A stretch of DNA of 30,133 nt from CAIOSQ01 sp044359885 (GTDB taxonomy: Bacteria > Pseudomonadota > Alphaproteobacteria > CACIAM-22H2), in NCBI GenBank assembly GCA_044359885.1, contig JBIKLI010000015.1:1-30133 (forward strand), read 5' to 3'. The notes under the pieces were generated by a model. The model saw only the letters and a list, made by a program, of their open reading frames with translations, was not told the origin of the DNA and did not search any database. How positions within the stretch are numbered: the stretch's first letter is position 1; each line of letters opens with the position of its first letter. The position numbers and the translations under genes were made by a program. Below are positions 22,792-30,133 of this stretch, piece after piece.

Positions 22792-23729
22792 GGCCGCAAC
22801 CGCGGGTCGATCAGCCCGTAGAGCAGATCGACAGCGAGGTTGGTCGCGATCGCGATCGCGACGACGAACAGAAGCGCACCCTGGACGACCGGATAGTCGC
22901 GCCCCTGGATGCCCGACAGGATCAGGCGGCCGAGACCGGGCAGCGAGAACAGGCTCTCGATCACCACCGTTCCCCCCAGGATCTGGACCAGGATCAGACC
23001 CATGAAGGTCACCAGCGGGATCAGGATATTGCGCAGCGCGTGCCTGAAATGGATCTGCGCCGGCGAAAGGCCCCTGGCGAACGCGGCGCGCACGTAGTCC
23101 CGGCGCAGTTCGGCGACCATGCAGTCGCGCACGAAGTGGCTGTAGGCCGCCGCCTGCAGCAGCGCGAGGCTGAGAACGGGCAGGATCAGGATCGCGACAG
23201 TCTCGGCCGGGTCGACCGAGGGCGGCATGTAGGCGAAGGGCGGCGACCAGCCGAAGACCGCGGAAGCGCCGACCAGCAACATCAGCCCCACCCAGAAGAC
23301 CGGTGCCGACAGCCCGACGAGGTTGAAGGTCTGGATCGCGGCATCGAGCCGGGTTCCCTCGGCGATGCCGGCCATCACGCCGAGCGGCACGCCGATCAGC
23401 GTCGCCAGGATCAGCGTCGCCGCCGCGACCTGGAACGTCACGCCGAACGCGTCCCAGACCAGCGCTGCGACGCGCCTGCCCTGGTACCAGCTGCGGCCGA
23501 GATCGCCCTGCAGCACCTGGCCGAGCCAGTCGAGGAACTGGGCGAGGACCGGACGGTCGAGGCCGAAGAACCGGCGCAGCGCGGCGGCGGCGGCGGGATC
23601 GCCCGCCTGACCCAGCATCTGCGCGACGATGTCGCCGGGCACGGCGCGCATCAGGACGAAGACGACCAGACTGGACAGCAGCGCGGCCAGCAGGGCGCTG
23701 GCCACGCGCGCGGCGAGGAAGCGGATCAT
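22788..23729 (-). CDS. ABC transporter permease, DppB/OppB type
   Basis: 313 aa inner-membrane permease forming the channel with the DppC-type partner. Evidence: MIRFLAARVASALLAALLSS, MRAVPGDIVAQMLG, the FFGLDRPVLAQFLDWLGQVLQGDLGRSW region (about 54-81), and the EAA loop DYVRAAFARGLSPAQIHFRHA followed by LRNILIPL, then VVIESLFSLPGLGRLI. About six helices. No strong ribosome site precedes the ATG. The 61 bases to the binding-protein gene are very GC-rich. Translation of the DppC-type gene is coupled through ATGA. Confidence 0.93.
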   Translation of the reverse strand: MIRFLAARVASALLAALLSSLVVFVLMRAVPGDIVAQMLGQAGDPAAAAALRRFFGLDRPVLAQFLDWLGQVLQGDLGRSWYQGRRVAALVWDAFGVTFQVAAATLILATLIGVPLGVMAGIAEGTRLDAAIQTFNLVGLSAPVFWVGLMLLVGASAVFGWSPPFAYMPPSVDPAETVAILILPVLSLALLQAAAYSHFVRDCMVAELRRDYVRAAFARGLSPAQIHFRHALRNILIPLVTFMGLILVQILGGTVVIESLFSLPGLGRLILSGIQGRDYPVVQGALLFVVAIAIATNLAVDLLYGLIDPRLRP

Positions 23730-23790
23730 GCGTTGCGGCGGCCGAGACCGGCCCGCGCCGCCGGAGCCGGACGGGGAGCGTGCGGCGGGA

Positions 23791-25374
23791 TCAATCGGCG
23801 AGCCAGGTCTTGATCAGGCCGAAATGCCAGCCGGTCGGGTGCTGCTGATGGTTGCGCACGCGCTCGCGCTCCACCGTCAGCAGGTCGGCCGAGAACAGCA
23901 TGATCGTCGGAACCTCCTCGGCGAGCAGCTTCTGGAACGCATGGTAGATGTCGCGACGGGTCCCGAAGTCGGATTCCTCGCGGCCGCGGTCCAGCAACGC
24001 GCTGGCCTCGGCGTTGTTCCAGTTGCGGAAATCCGCCCCCAGCGGCTGGGCGCGGAAATGACGATAGAAAAGCAGGTTGGGATCCGGCGAGGTCGGCCAG
24101 TCGTTGAAGGTGAAGCCCATCTGGCGGTTCTGGAAATTGCGGATCCAGACGCCGAGCTCGATCTTGCGGATGTTCACCTTGATCCCGATGCGCTGCAGCT
24201 GGTCGGCGATCGTCACCGCGGCCGCGTCCATCCAGTCGTAGCCGATGATCGTCGTCAGCTCGATCTCGAACCCGTTCGGGTGCCCGGCTTCGGCGAGCAG
24301 CCGGCGCGCGCGCGCCGGATCCGGCCGCTGGTTGGGCGTGTCGGCCAGCGGCAGGCCCCAGCGCTCCTGCATGCCCGCGACCATCGTGCCGATCACCTGA
24401 CCGTAGCCGGCGACCGAGGCCCGCATGACCGCCTCCTTGTCGATGCCGAGCGCGATCGCCCGGCGGACGCGCGCGTCCCGGAGCAGCGGATGCTCGGCGC
24501 CGAGGTCGATCGAGCGCTGGCCCATCGAAGGCGTGCGCACCAGCCGCACGCCGGGCACGCGCGCCAGCTGCTCCGCGTCCTGCGGCCGGCTGAAGATGCC
24601 GAGATCGATGCGGCGGTTCTGCGCCGCCACGACCATCGCCGCCGAGTTCGGCATGAAGGCGAAGGTGATCTCGTCGACATGCGGCAGGCCGGGCTGCCAG
24701 TAGTCCCGGAACTTCTCGAGCACGATGACCGAGTTCTGGCGGAACTGCCGAAGCCGGAACGGGCCGGTACCGACGGACACCTCGTTGAGGCGGGTGCGCG
24801 CCTCGGGTGTCGCGAAATAGTCCCTGGGAATCACGCCGCCGTAGCGATGGGTGAGCGTGATCGGCAGCAGCCCGTTGCGGCGGGACAGCCGGAAGACGAC
24901 CGTATGGTCGTCGACGGCGTCGATCGCCTCGACGGTGGTGAAGTCGCCCGCGCCCGGCGAGCCGTTGCGCGGATCGCGGAGATAGTCGTAGCTGTATTTG
25001 ACGTCGGCCGCGGTCATCGTCTGGCCGGTGTGGAACTTCACCCCGCGGCGCAGCCGGAACGTGTAGGCCAGACCGTCCGGCGACATTTCGAAGTCCTGCG
25101 CGAGCAGCGGGACGGCCTGTCCCGACGAATCCTCGTAGAACAGGCCCTGATAGCAGAGCACGGTGACGCGCACGCGCGCATCGGCGCCCTGATGGTAGGG
25201 ATCCAGCGCCGGCGGCTCGGTGAGCGAGCCGATCGTGAGCCGGCCGCCGGCGCGCGCCGCCGGAGCGGCGCGGCCCAAGATCAGCGCATCCTGCGCCGGG
25301 GCGGCCGTCGCCGCGAACGCGGCCAGCGCGAGGCCGGCGCAGAACGACGTCAGATGCCGCAGGCGGTTCGACAT
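23791..25374 (-). CDS. ABC transporter substrate-binding protein, SBP_bac_5 family
   Basis: 527 aa with a Sec signal peptide (LTSFCAGLALAAFAATAAPAQ, cut near 27). Periplasmic binding protein of a Dpp/Opp-type importer. Family features: LTIGSLTEPPALDPYHQGA, LAQDFEMSPDGLAYTFRLRR, GVKFHTGQTMTAADVKYSYD, GTGPFRLRQF, RDARVRRAIALGIDKEAVM and WPTSPDPNLLFYRHF. The signal peptide and GGGGAGGG ribosome site support the ATG at 25374; the open frame upstream is a shadow of the ridA gene. Family members carry peptides, opines, nickel, or sugars; the ligand cannot be told from sequence. Confidence 0.93.
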   Translation of the reverse strand: MSNRLRHLTSFCAGLALAAFAATAAPAQDALILGRAAPAARAGGRLTIGSLTEPPALDPYHQGADARVRVTVLCYQGLFYEDSSGQAVPLLAQDFEMSPDGLAYTFRLRRGVKFHTGQTMTAADVKYSYDYLRDPRNGSPGAGDFTTVEAIDAVDDHTVVFRLSRRNGLLPITLTHRYGGVIPRDYFATPEARTRLNEVSVGTGPFRLRQFRQNSVIVLEKFRDYWQPGLPHVDEITFAFMPNSAAMVVAAQNRRIDLGIFSRPQDAEQLARVPGVRLVRTPSMGQRSIDLGAEHPLLRDARVRRAIALGIDKEAVMRASVAGYGQVIGTMVAGMQERWGLPLADTPNQRPDPARARRLLAEAGHPNGFEIELTTIIGYDWMDAAAVTIADQLQRIGIKVNIRKIELGVWIRNFQNRQMGFTFNDWPTSPDPNLLFYRHFRAQPLGADFRNWNNAEASALLDRGREESDFGTRRDIYHAFQKLLAEEVPTIMLFSADLLTVERERVRNHQQHPTGWHFGLIKTWLAD

Positions 25375-25433
25375 GGCAGACCCTCCCCGGAGGCCGGAAC
25401 GAGGATCGAAGTTCCGGCGCGCGTGTGCCGGCG

Positions 25434-25901
25434 TCAAGATGCGCCCTCGATCGCCGCCACGAATTCGATCTCGACCGGCACGCCGCGCGGCAGTTCCGCG
25501 ACGCCGACCGCCGAGCGCGCATGGCGGCCCGCCTCGCCGAACACCTCGCCCAGCAGGGTCGATGCCCCGTCGACGACCGCCGGCTGCGCCACGAAGCCGG
25601 GCGCCGAAGCGACGAAGCCGGTGACCTTCACGATCCGGCGAACGCGGTCCAGCGAGCCGATCGACGCCCGCAAGACCCCAAGACCGTTGAGCACGCAGAG
25701 CCGCGCCGCCGCCCACCCTTCTTCCGCCGTCACCGCTTCGCCGACGCGCCCCCGGGGCAGGCTTCCGTCGGGCCGCCAGGGCAGCTGCCCTGAGACCCAG
25801 GCAAGTCCGCCATCCACGGCGACGGGCACATAGGCGAAGGCGGGAGCGCGCGGCGCGGGAAGCTCGATCCCCAGTGCGGCAAGACGCGAGTCGATGGTCA
25901 T
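25434..25901 (-). CDS. RidA/YjgF/Rid family protein
   Basis: 155 aa. The Rid fold with V...GLAWVSGQLPWRPDG and LPRGVPVEIEFVAAI. Canonical RidA members hydrolyse reactive enamine/imine intermediates of PLP-enzyme reactions; they carry a conserved Arg in the C-terminal part, usually within an I.....R.A pattern. Here the corresponding region reads GRHARSAVGVAELPRG, the form seen in the longer Rid subfamilies (YjgH/Rid3-like) found in catabolic operons, whose activity is often untested. Its ATG overlaps the stop of the SDR gene by 4 bases. Its presence suggests a nitrogen-containing intermediate in the pathway; this is inference. Confidence 0.85.
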   Translation of the reverse strand: MTIDSRLAALGIELPAPRAPAFAYVPVAVDGGLAWVSGQLPWRPDGSLPRGRVGEAVTAEEGWAAARLCVLNGLGVLRASIGSLDRVRRIVKVTGFVASAPGFVAQPAVVDGASTLLGEVFGEAGRHARSAVGVAELPRGVPVEIEFVAAIEGAS

Positions 25902-26848
25902 GGCGGCATTGTCCTCCGTTCGGCGAGCATGTCCGCGAGCACGGCGCGCAGATCGCGGCGATGCCGCCAGCCGGTTTCGCGTTCCAGCGCCGACTGACCG
26001 ACGAGCGGATAGGCGGGATCCGGGGTCTGCAGTCTGAGACGCGGCGCGTAGCCCGGAACCAGGGTCGAGAGGGCGGCGGCGATCGCCGGATAGCCGGTCG
26101 TGAAGCCGGCGACGTTGTAGACGTCGGCCAGCCCGGGCGCGGCGGCGGCCAGCGTCGCGATCAGATCCGCGGCATCGGCGACATGCATCGCGTCGAACGC
26201 GATGCCGGGCGCGTCGAATGCCGGGGTGGCCCCGGCAACGGCCGCCGCGATCATGGCCTTGAGGACGCTCGCCGCGCCGTCATACCAGAGACCCGGGCCG
26301 AGGATCAGCGGCAGGCGCAGCGCGACGGTCTCAAGCCCGTGGCGATCGCGGTGGTAGCGCGCGACATCCTCCGCCAGCACCTTGCTGAGCCCATAGGCGC
26401 TGACCGGGCGGCGCGGCGCGCGCTCGTCGAGCCGGCGTCCGGGCGCCTCGTCGCGGCCGAAGACGACCGTCGAACTGGTCCAGACGACGCGGCGGACCCC
26501 GGCGCCGGTGCAGGCGTCGAGCATCCGGTGGAAACCCAGGACGTTGACGGCAAGTGTCCGCTCGGGATCCGCCTCGCCGGAGCGGCCGAGGCCGATCGGC
26601 CCCGCGGAGAAGGCGGCGAGGCTGACGACCACGTCAGAGCGCAGGCGCGACAGCAGCGCCGCGACGGCCGGCGCGTCCTCGATCGATCCGATCGTCTCGC
26701 CGGCGCCGTCCGGCAGCGGCACCGGGCCTGGCGGTCCGAACACGTGGACGGCGGCGCCGGCGGCGAGCAGGCGGCGCACCGTCGCCGCGCCGACGAAGCC
26801 GCGGCCACCCAAGACCAGCACGGGAGGGCGGTCAGAATTCGAGATCAT
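25898..26848 (-). CDS. NAD(P)-dependent extended SDR epimerase/dehydratase/dehydrogenase
   Basis: 316 aa. Rossmann motif VLGGRGFVG (12-20) and the catalytic pattern of the extended SDRs: TSS (124-126), Tyr152 and Lys156 in SAYGLSK. Later family segments are LRLPLILGPG and DAMHVADAADLI. Similar proteins act on nucleotide sugars or on sugar acids (uronate or erythronate dehydrogenases). Within an ABC/enolase operon a dehydrogenase or epimerase of a sugar acid is plausible but unproven. The ATG at 26848 lies within the last codons of the ATPase gene (17-base overlap); a GTG at 26869 is an alternative. Confidence 0.87.
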   Translation of the reverse strand: MISNSDRPPVLVLGGRGFVGAATVRRLLAAGAAVHVFGPPGPVPLPDGAGETIGSIEDAPAVAALLSRLRSDVVVSLAAFSAGPIGLGRSGEADPERTLAVNVLGFHRMLDACTGAGVRRVVWTSSTVVFGRDEAPGRRLDERAPRRPVSAYGLSKVLAEDVARYHRDRHGLETVALRLPLILGPGLWYDGAASVLKAMIAAAVAGATPAFDAPGIAFDAMHVADAADLIATLAAAAPGLADVYNVAGFTTGYPAIAAALSTLVPGYAPRLRLQTPDPAYPLVGQSALERETGWRHRRDLRAVLADMLAERRTMPP

Positions 26849-27806
26849 CGCGCAGGCACGCCATCGCACGTCCCTGCCCGGCCGGCCTCAGCGCCGGAAC
26901 CTCGGCGGCGCAGCGCGGCAGCGCGAACGGGCAGCGTGTCCGGAACACGCAGCCCGTGGGCGGGTCGGCCGGGCTCGGGATCTCGTCGCGCAGCTGCACG
27001 GCCGGGCGCCGCCGTCCCGCCATCGCCGGCGCGGCCGCCAGCAGCCCGGCCGTGTAGGGATGGCGCGGTGCCGTGAAGATCGCGCGTGTCGGCGCCAGCT
27101 CCATCGCCCGGCCGAGATAGAGGACCAGCACCCGGTCGGCCATCACTTCGACGACGCCCAGATCATGGGAGATGAACAGCATCGCGAGCCCCAGCCTCTC
27201 CTGAAGCGCGCGCATCAGCGACAGGATCCCCGCCTGGACCGACACGTCGAGGGCGGAGACGGGCTCGTCGGCGACCAGCAGGCGCGGCGACACGGCGAGC
27301 GCGCGGGCGATGGCGATGCGCTGACGCTGCCCGCCGGAGAATTCGCGCGGACGTCGCGTCGCGTCCTCGGGCGACAGCCCGACCTGGACGAGCAGATCGG
27401 CGACGCGGAGCGGGCGCTCGCCGGGCGTCCCGATCGCGTGCAGCGCCAGGACCTCGGCGATGGCGTCGCCCGCGCTTCGGCGCGGGTTCAGGCTGGCGTA
27501 GGGATCCTGGAACACCATCTGCATGCGGCGGCGCAGCGGCCGCATCGCCGCCGGTGTGGCGCGGGTGATGTCCCGCCCTTCGAAGACGACGGCGCCGGCG
27601 CTGGGATCCAGAAGCCGAAGCACCAGCCGGCCGATGGTCGATTTGCCCGAACCCGACTCTCCGACCAGACCGAGGACCTCGCCCGGCGCGATCGCGAACG
27701 ACACGTCGTCGACCGCGCGCAGCCGCGGCCGCGGGCCAAAGCCCGATCGGGGCAGATCGAAGACGCGGCCCAGCCCGCGCGCCTCGAGAAGCGGCGCCGC
27801 AATCAC
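26832..27806 (-). CDS. ABC transporter ATP-binding protein, DppF/OppF type
   Basis: 324 aa. Walker A GESGSGKS (49-56), Q-loop Gln100, signature FSGGQRQR (156-163), Walker B LLVADEP (176-182) and the switch His in LFISHDLG. The C-terminal oligopeptide-transporter extension is present, with Cys residues in GCVFRTRCPFALPRC and a final Cys in AMACL, as is usual for the family. The GTG at 27806 is chosen because AGGAGG lies just upstream and it overlaps the preceding stop (GTGA); an ATG at 27830 is possible. It works with the DppD-type partner. Confidence 0.93.
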   Translation of the reverse strand: MIAAPLLEARGLGRVFDLPRSGFGPRPRLRAVDDVSFAIAPGEVLGLVGESGSGKSTIGRLVLRLLDPSAGAVVFEGRDITRATPAAMRPLRRRMQMVFQDPYASLNPRRSAGDAIAEVLALHAIGTPGERPLRVADLLVQVGLSPEDATRRPREFSGGQRQRIAIARALAVSPRLLVADEPVSALDVSVQAGILSLMRALQERLGLAMLFISHDLGVVEVMADRVLVLYLGRAMELAPTRAIFTAPRHPYTAGLLAAAPAMAGRRRPAVQLRDEIPSPADPPTGCVFRTRCPFALPRCAAEVPALRPAGQGRAMACLRDDLEF

Positions 27807-28807
27807 GCGACCTCCTGCCAGCGCAGGCATCGCGCCGCACGGCCCGGACCGGCGGCGGCGAGCGGCACTTCGGCGCCGGTGCAGTCCGCCTGGGCCAGGG
27901 CGCAGCGCGGCGCGAAGCGGCACCCGCGACTGACCGCGTCGGGACGCGGCGGCGCGCCCGGGATCGGGACCAGGATGCGTTCGTCGGGTGCGCCGTCGCG
28001 ATAGCGCCGCTGCGGCCGGCACGCCAGCAACGCCCTCGTGTAGGGATGCGCGGGCCGCCCGAGGACCGCGGCGACGGGTCCGGTCTCGACCACCTGCCCT
28101 GCGTACATCACCGCGACGCGATCGGCGATCCCGGCGACCAGCGCCAGGTCGTGGGTGATGAAGAGAAGCGCGAGCCCGTCGCGCCGCTGCAGATCCGCCA
28201 GCAGGCGCAGGATCTGCGACTGGATGGTGACGTCGAGCGCCGTTGTCGGCTCGTCCGCGATCAGCAGCCGGGGCGCGCCGGCCAGCGCCATGGCGATCGT
28301 CGCCCGCTGGCGCATGCCGCCCGAAAGCTGGTGCGGGAAGGCATGGATCCGTCGCCCGGGGTCGGCGATGCCGACATCGCGCAGCAGCGCGACCGCCCGC
28401 GCGGCAGGATCCTCGCCCGGACGGTGGCGACGGACCACCTCGCGGATCTGCGCGCCGATCGAGAACACCGGGTCGAGGCTCGCGGAGGGATCCTGGAAGA
28501 CGACCGCGATCTCGCGGCCGCGCAGATCGCGCAGGCCGCGTTCGCCGAGCGAGGCCAGGTCCAGCAGGCGGCCGTCGCGCGCCCGCCACTCGATCCGGCC
28601 GGCGACGCGCGCGCGGTCGGCGCGGGTGAACAGGCGCAGGATCGAAAGCGCGGTCACCGACTTGCCCGACCCGGATTCGCCGACGATCGCCAGGGTCTCG
28701 CCCGCGGCGAGCGACAGGTCGACGCCGTCGACGGCGCGCAGCACGCCGCGCGGCGTTTCGAACTCCGTCCGCAGCCCGGCGAGGCGCAGCAACGGGCCGG
28801 CGTCCAT
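27803..28807 (-). CDS. ABC transporter ATP-binding protein, DppD/OppD type
   Basis: 334 aa. Walker A GESGSGKS (43-50), Q-loop Gln105, signature LSGGMRQR (161-168), Walker B LLIADEP (181-187) and the switch His in LFITHDLALV. The C-terminal extension has the family's four-cysteine pattern (GCRFAPRCALAQADC and RCL). It forms the heterodimeric ATPase with the DppF-type protein. It starts 8 bases after the enolase gene ends and overlaps the next gene by 4 bases, so the ATPases are placed inside the catabolic genes rather than beside the permeases. Confidence 0.94.
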   Translation of the reverse strand: MDAGPLLRLAGLRTEFETPRGVLRAVDGVDLSLAAGETLAIVGESGSGKSVTALSILRLFTRADRARVAGRIEWRARDGRLLDLASLGERGLRDLRGREIAVVFQDPSASLDPVFSIGAQIREVVRRHRPGEDPAARAVALLRDVGIADPGRRIHAFPHQLSGGMRQRATIAMALAGAPRLLIADEPTTALDVTIQSQILRLLADLQRRDGLALLFITHDLALVAGIADRVAVMYAGQVVETGPVAAVLGRPAHPYTRALLACRPQRRYRDGAPDERILVPIPGAPPRPDAVSRGCRFAPRCALAQADCTGAEVPLAAAGPGRAARCLRWQEVA

Positions 28808-28815
28808 GCGGGCGC

Positions 28816-29958
28816 TCAGCGCAGCGCGTAGCGCGCGACGACCCCGGGATCGAGTTCGACGCCGAGGCCGGGGCCGCGCGGGACCGCGATCATGCCGTCG
28901 CGAGCGACCATCGGCGTCGTGAACAGGCCGTCGCGCAGCGCGTTCTCGCCGATGTCGTATTCGACCAGCGTCGGGAACGGGACGTCATGGGCGTGCGGAT
29001 AGTCGGGCAGCGACGCCACCCAGTGCACCGCCGCCGCCAGCCCGACCGCGGTGCCCCAGACATGCGGCGACAGACGCAGATGTTCGGCGGCGCAAAGCTC
29101 GCCGACGAAACGCGCGACGCTGATGCCCCCGCACAGCGCAAGATCCGGCTGGATCACGTCGGCAAGCCGCCCGTCGATCAGCCGCCGCAGGTCGAAGCTC
29201 TCGTACAGCGCCTCGCCGGTGGCCACCGGGAGGGGGGCGCGCGGCCGCAGTTCCGCATAGCCCTTCCAGTCCTGCGGCGCGAGCGGCTCCTCGTACCAGC
29301 CGATGCCGTAGCCGGCGATGCGACGCATGCTTTCGAGCACGAGGTCGACGGTATAGTTGCCGTTGCTGTCGACGGCGAGAACGGCGCCGTCGCCGATCAC
29401 GCGCCTTGCCAGGCGCACGCGCGCCTCGTCGTCGGCGGGGCTGCGGCCGATCTTGATCTTGAAGGCCGGATAGCCCTTGCCCGCATGCGGCTCCAGCTGG
29501 CGCGCAAGCGCCGCCATCTGGTCGGCGTCGCGGGTGAAGTACCCGCCCGAGGCGTAGACGGGGACCGCGTCGCGCTGGCGGCCGCCGATCAGGTCGCAGA
29601 GCGGAACGCCGAGCAGCTTGCCCATGGCGTCGTGCGCGGCGATGTCGATGCCGCTGAACAACGCGGTCAGCTGGCCCTGCGTCCCGAAATGATAGTGCCT
29701 GGCATGCACCATGCGCTGCACGCCGCGCTGCGCGAAGACGCTGGCCCCGACGAAATAGGGCTTCACGATGTCGAGATAGGCGGCCGTGACCCTCGGCGGG
29801 CCCCAGGCCTCGCCGATGCCCACGATCCCGTCCTCGGTCTCGAGATGGACGATGCCGCCACCGCGGCGCGAGGTGAGGCCGCGCGCCATCCCGTAGGCCC
29901 GTGCCTCGGGCATCGCGAATTCAAGGCCCACCACGCGGATGTCGCGAATGCGGCTCAT
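28816..29958 (-). CDS. Mandelate racemase/muconate lactonizing enzyme family protein (enolase superfamily)
   Basis: 380 aa. Capping domain 1-130 (IVHLETEDGIVGIGEAWGPP; SGIDIAAHDAMGKLLGVPL) and TIM barrel after it. Active-site residues match the mandelate-racemase subgroup: K167 and K169 in FKIKIG, metal ligands D197 (VDSNGNY), E223/E224 (WYEEPL) and E249 (TGEALY), and the Asp272/His299 dyad (QPD; SPHVWGT). This subgroup contains mainly acid-sugar dehydratases and racemases acting by abstraction of a proton next to a carboxylate. The substrate is unknown. GAGGGG lies just upstream of the ATG. It is 15 bases from the upstream partial gene. Confidence 0.92.
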   Translation of the reverse strand: MSRIRDIRVVGLEFAMPEARAYGMARGLTSRRGGGIVHLETEDGIVGIGEAWGPPRVTAAYLDIVKPYFVGASVFAQRGVQRMVHARHYHFGTQGQLTALFSGIDIAAHDAMGKLLGVPLCDLIGGRQRDAVPVYASGGYFTRDADQMAALARQLEPHAGKGYPAFKIKIGRSPADDEARVRLARRVIGDGAVLAVDSNGNYTVDLVLESMRRIAGYGIGWYEEPLAPQDWKGYAELRPRAPLPVATGEALYESFDLRRLIDGRLADVIQPDLALCGGISVARFVGELCAAEHLRLSPHVWGTAVGLAAAVHWVASLPDYPHAHDVPFPTLVEYDIGENALRDGLFTTPMVARDGMIAVPRGPGLGVELDPGVVARYALR

Positions 29959-29973
29959 GGTCCCCTCGCTGGC

Positions 29974-30133
29974 CTAGATGCCGGCCACGGCCCGGACGGC
30001 GCGCATTACGTCGCTGGCCGGATCCATATACTGGTCGATGATGTCGAAGTGATGGAAGCCCGGCGACACGACGACGCCGGGATCGCCGCCATGACGGCGC
30101 AGATGGTGGGCATAGCGGAACGACTGGTCGATC
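29974..30133 (-). CDS. C-terminal end of an alpha/beta-hydrolase-like protein (5' partial)
   Basis: The last 52 codons of a gene cut by the window edge, ending TAG at 29976-29974. The visible protein reads IDQSFRYAHHLRRHGGDP, then VVVSPGFHHFDIIDQYMDP and ends VRAVAGI. The pattern A..L...G followed by H-F-D-I-I and a short last helix is what the catalytic-His end of alpha/beta hydrolases (esterase or kynurenine-formamidase-like) looks like, with His in FHHFDI as the candidate. It precedes the enolase gene by 15 bases and so probably belongs to the operon. Function cannot be fixed from a fragment. Confidence 0.65.
   Translation of the reverse strand, partial: IDQSFRYAHHLRRHGGDPGVVVSPGFHHFDIIDQYMDPASDVMRAVRAVAGI

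Noticed and set aside
20171..22821. Plus-strand frames of 705 and 519 codons across fabG, fabD and the DppC-type gene
   Set aside because: Low-complexity composition and opposite to genes with complete catalytic motifs; shadows.
23730..23790. GC-rich short inverted repeats between the binding-protein gene and the DppB-type permease
   Set aside because: Only 4-6 bp stems with large loops; such pairings are common by chance at this GC content.
23629..25833. A 734-codon open frame on the plus strand opposite the substrate-binding protein and RidA genes
   Set aside because: Arg/His/Asp-rich, without any domain, exactly antisense to well-supported genes. Long antisense frames are expected in GC-rich coding DNA.

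Overview
The window is very GC-rich, with tightly packed genes, many ATGA/GTGA/TTGA start-stop overlaps, and long antisense shadow frames. Gene content points to an alphaproteobacterium, probably a free-living Rhodospirillales- or Hyphomicrobiales-type organism. The evidence is the order gmk-yicC-mltG-fabF-acpP-fabG-fabD, the pepA-holC-ndk block divergent from lptF-lptG, the surA-rsmA pair, a eukaryotic-type NADP isocitrate dehydrogenase and the psd-pssA pair. No tRNA, rRNA, CRISPR array, insertion sequence or phage gene was found. No gene-free stretch exceeds 300 bases.

Layout. 1-888: 3' part of a Gfo/Idh/MocA (IolG-like) dehydrogenase. 900-3701 (minus): psd-pssA followed by a soluble PAS histidine kinase, probably one operon. 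3809-5359 (minus): membrane-anchored LysM protein with a repetitive Pro/Ala linker. 5424-6742 (minus): two overlapping c-type cytochrome genes. 6860-8736 (plus): LOG-family protein and icd. 8821-11267 (minus): ndk, holC and pepA, with a 14-bp hairpin between icd and ndk. 11376-15809 (plus): lptF, lptG, surA and rsmA, a cell-envelope cluster in which lptD and pdxA are absent from their usual places. 15784-21873 (minus): fatty-acid and murein genes fabD, fabG, acpP, fabF, mltG, yicC and gmk.

21967-30133 (minus) is the accessory part. It is an apparently single operon: alpha/beta-hydrolase-like gene (cut by the window edge), mandelate-racemase-group enolase, two Dpp/Opp ATPases, extended SDR epimerase/dehydrogenase, RidA, substrate-binding protein and two permeases. 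The reading is uptake of a small peptide- or sugar-acid-like compound coupled to its catabolism. The substrate cannot be read from sequence.

Most of the window is ordinary core genome. The observations most worth a second look are: (i) the ABC/enolase/SDR/RidA operon; (ii) an extended -10 promoter placed so that lptF would be transcribed as a leaderless mRNA; (iii) the lptF-lptG-surA-rsmA cluster lacking lptD and pdxA; (iv) an apparent CTG start for holC overlapping the pepA stop; (v) a cytosolic PAS kinase in line with phosphatidylethanolamine synthesis genes. I did not see an unambiguous new defence or mobile system.
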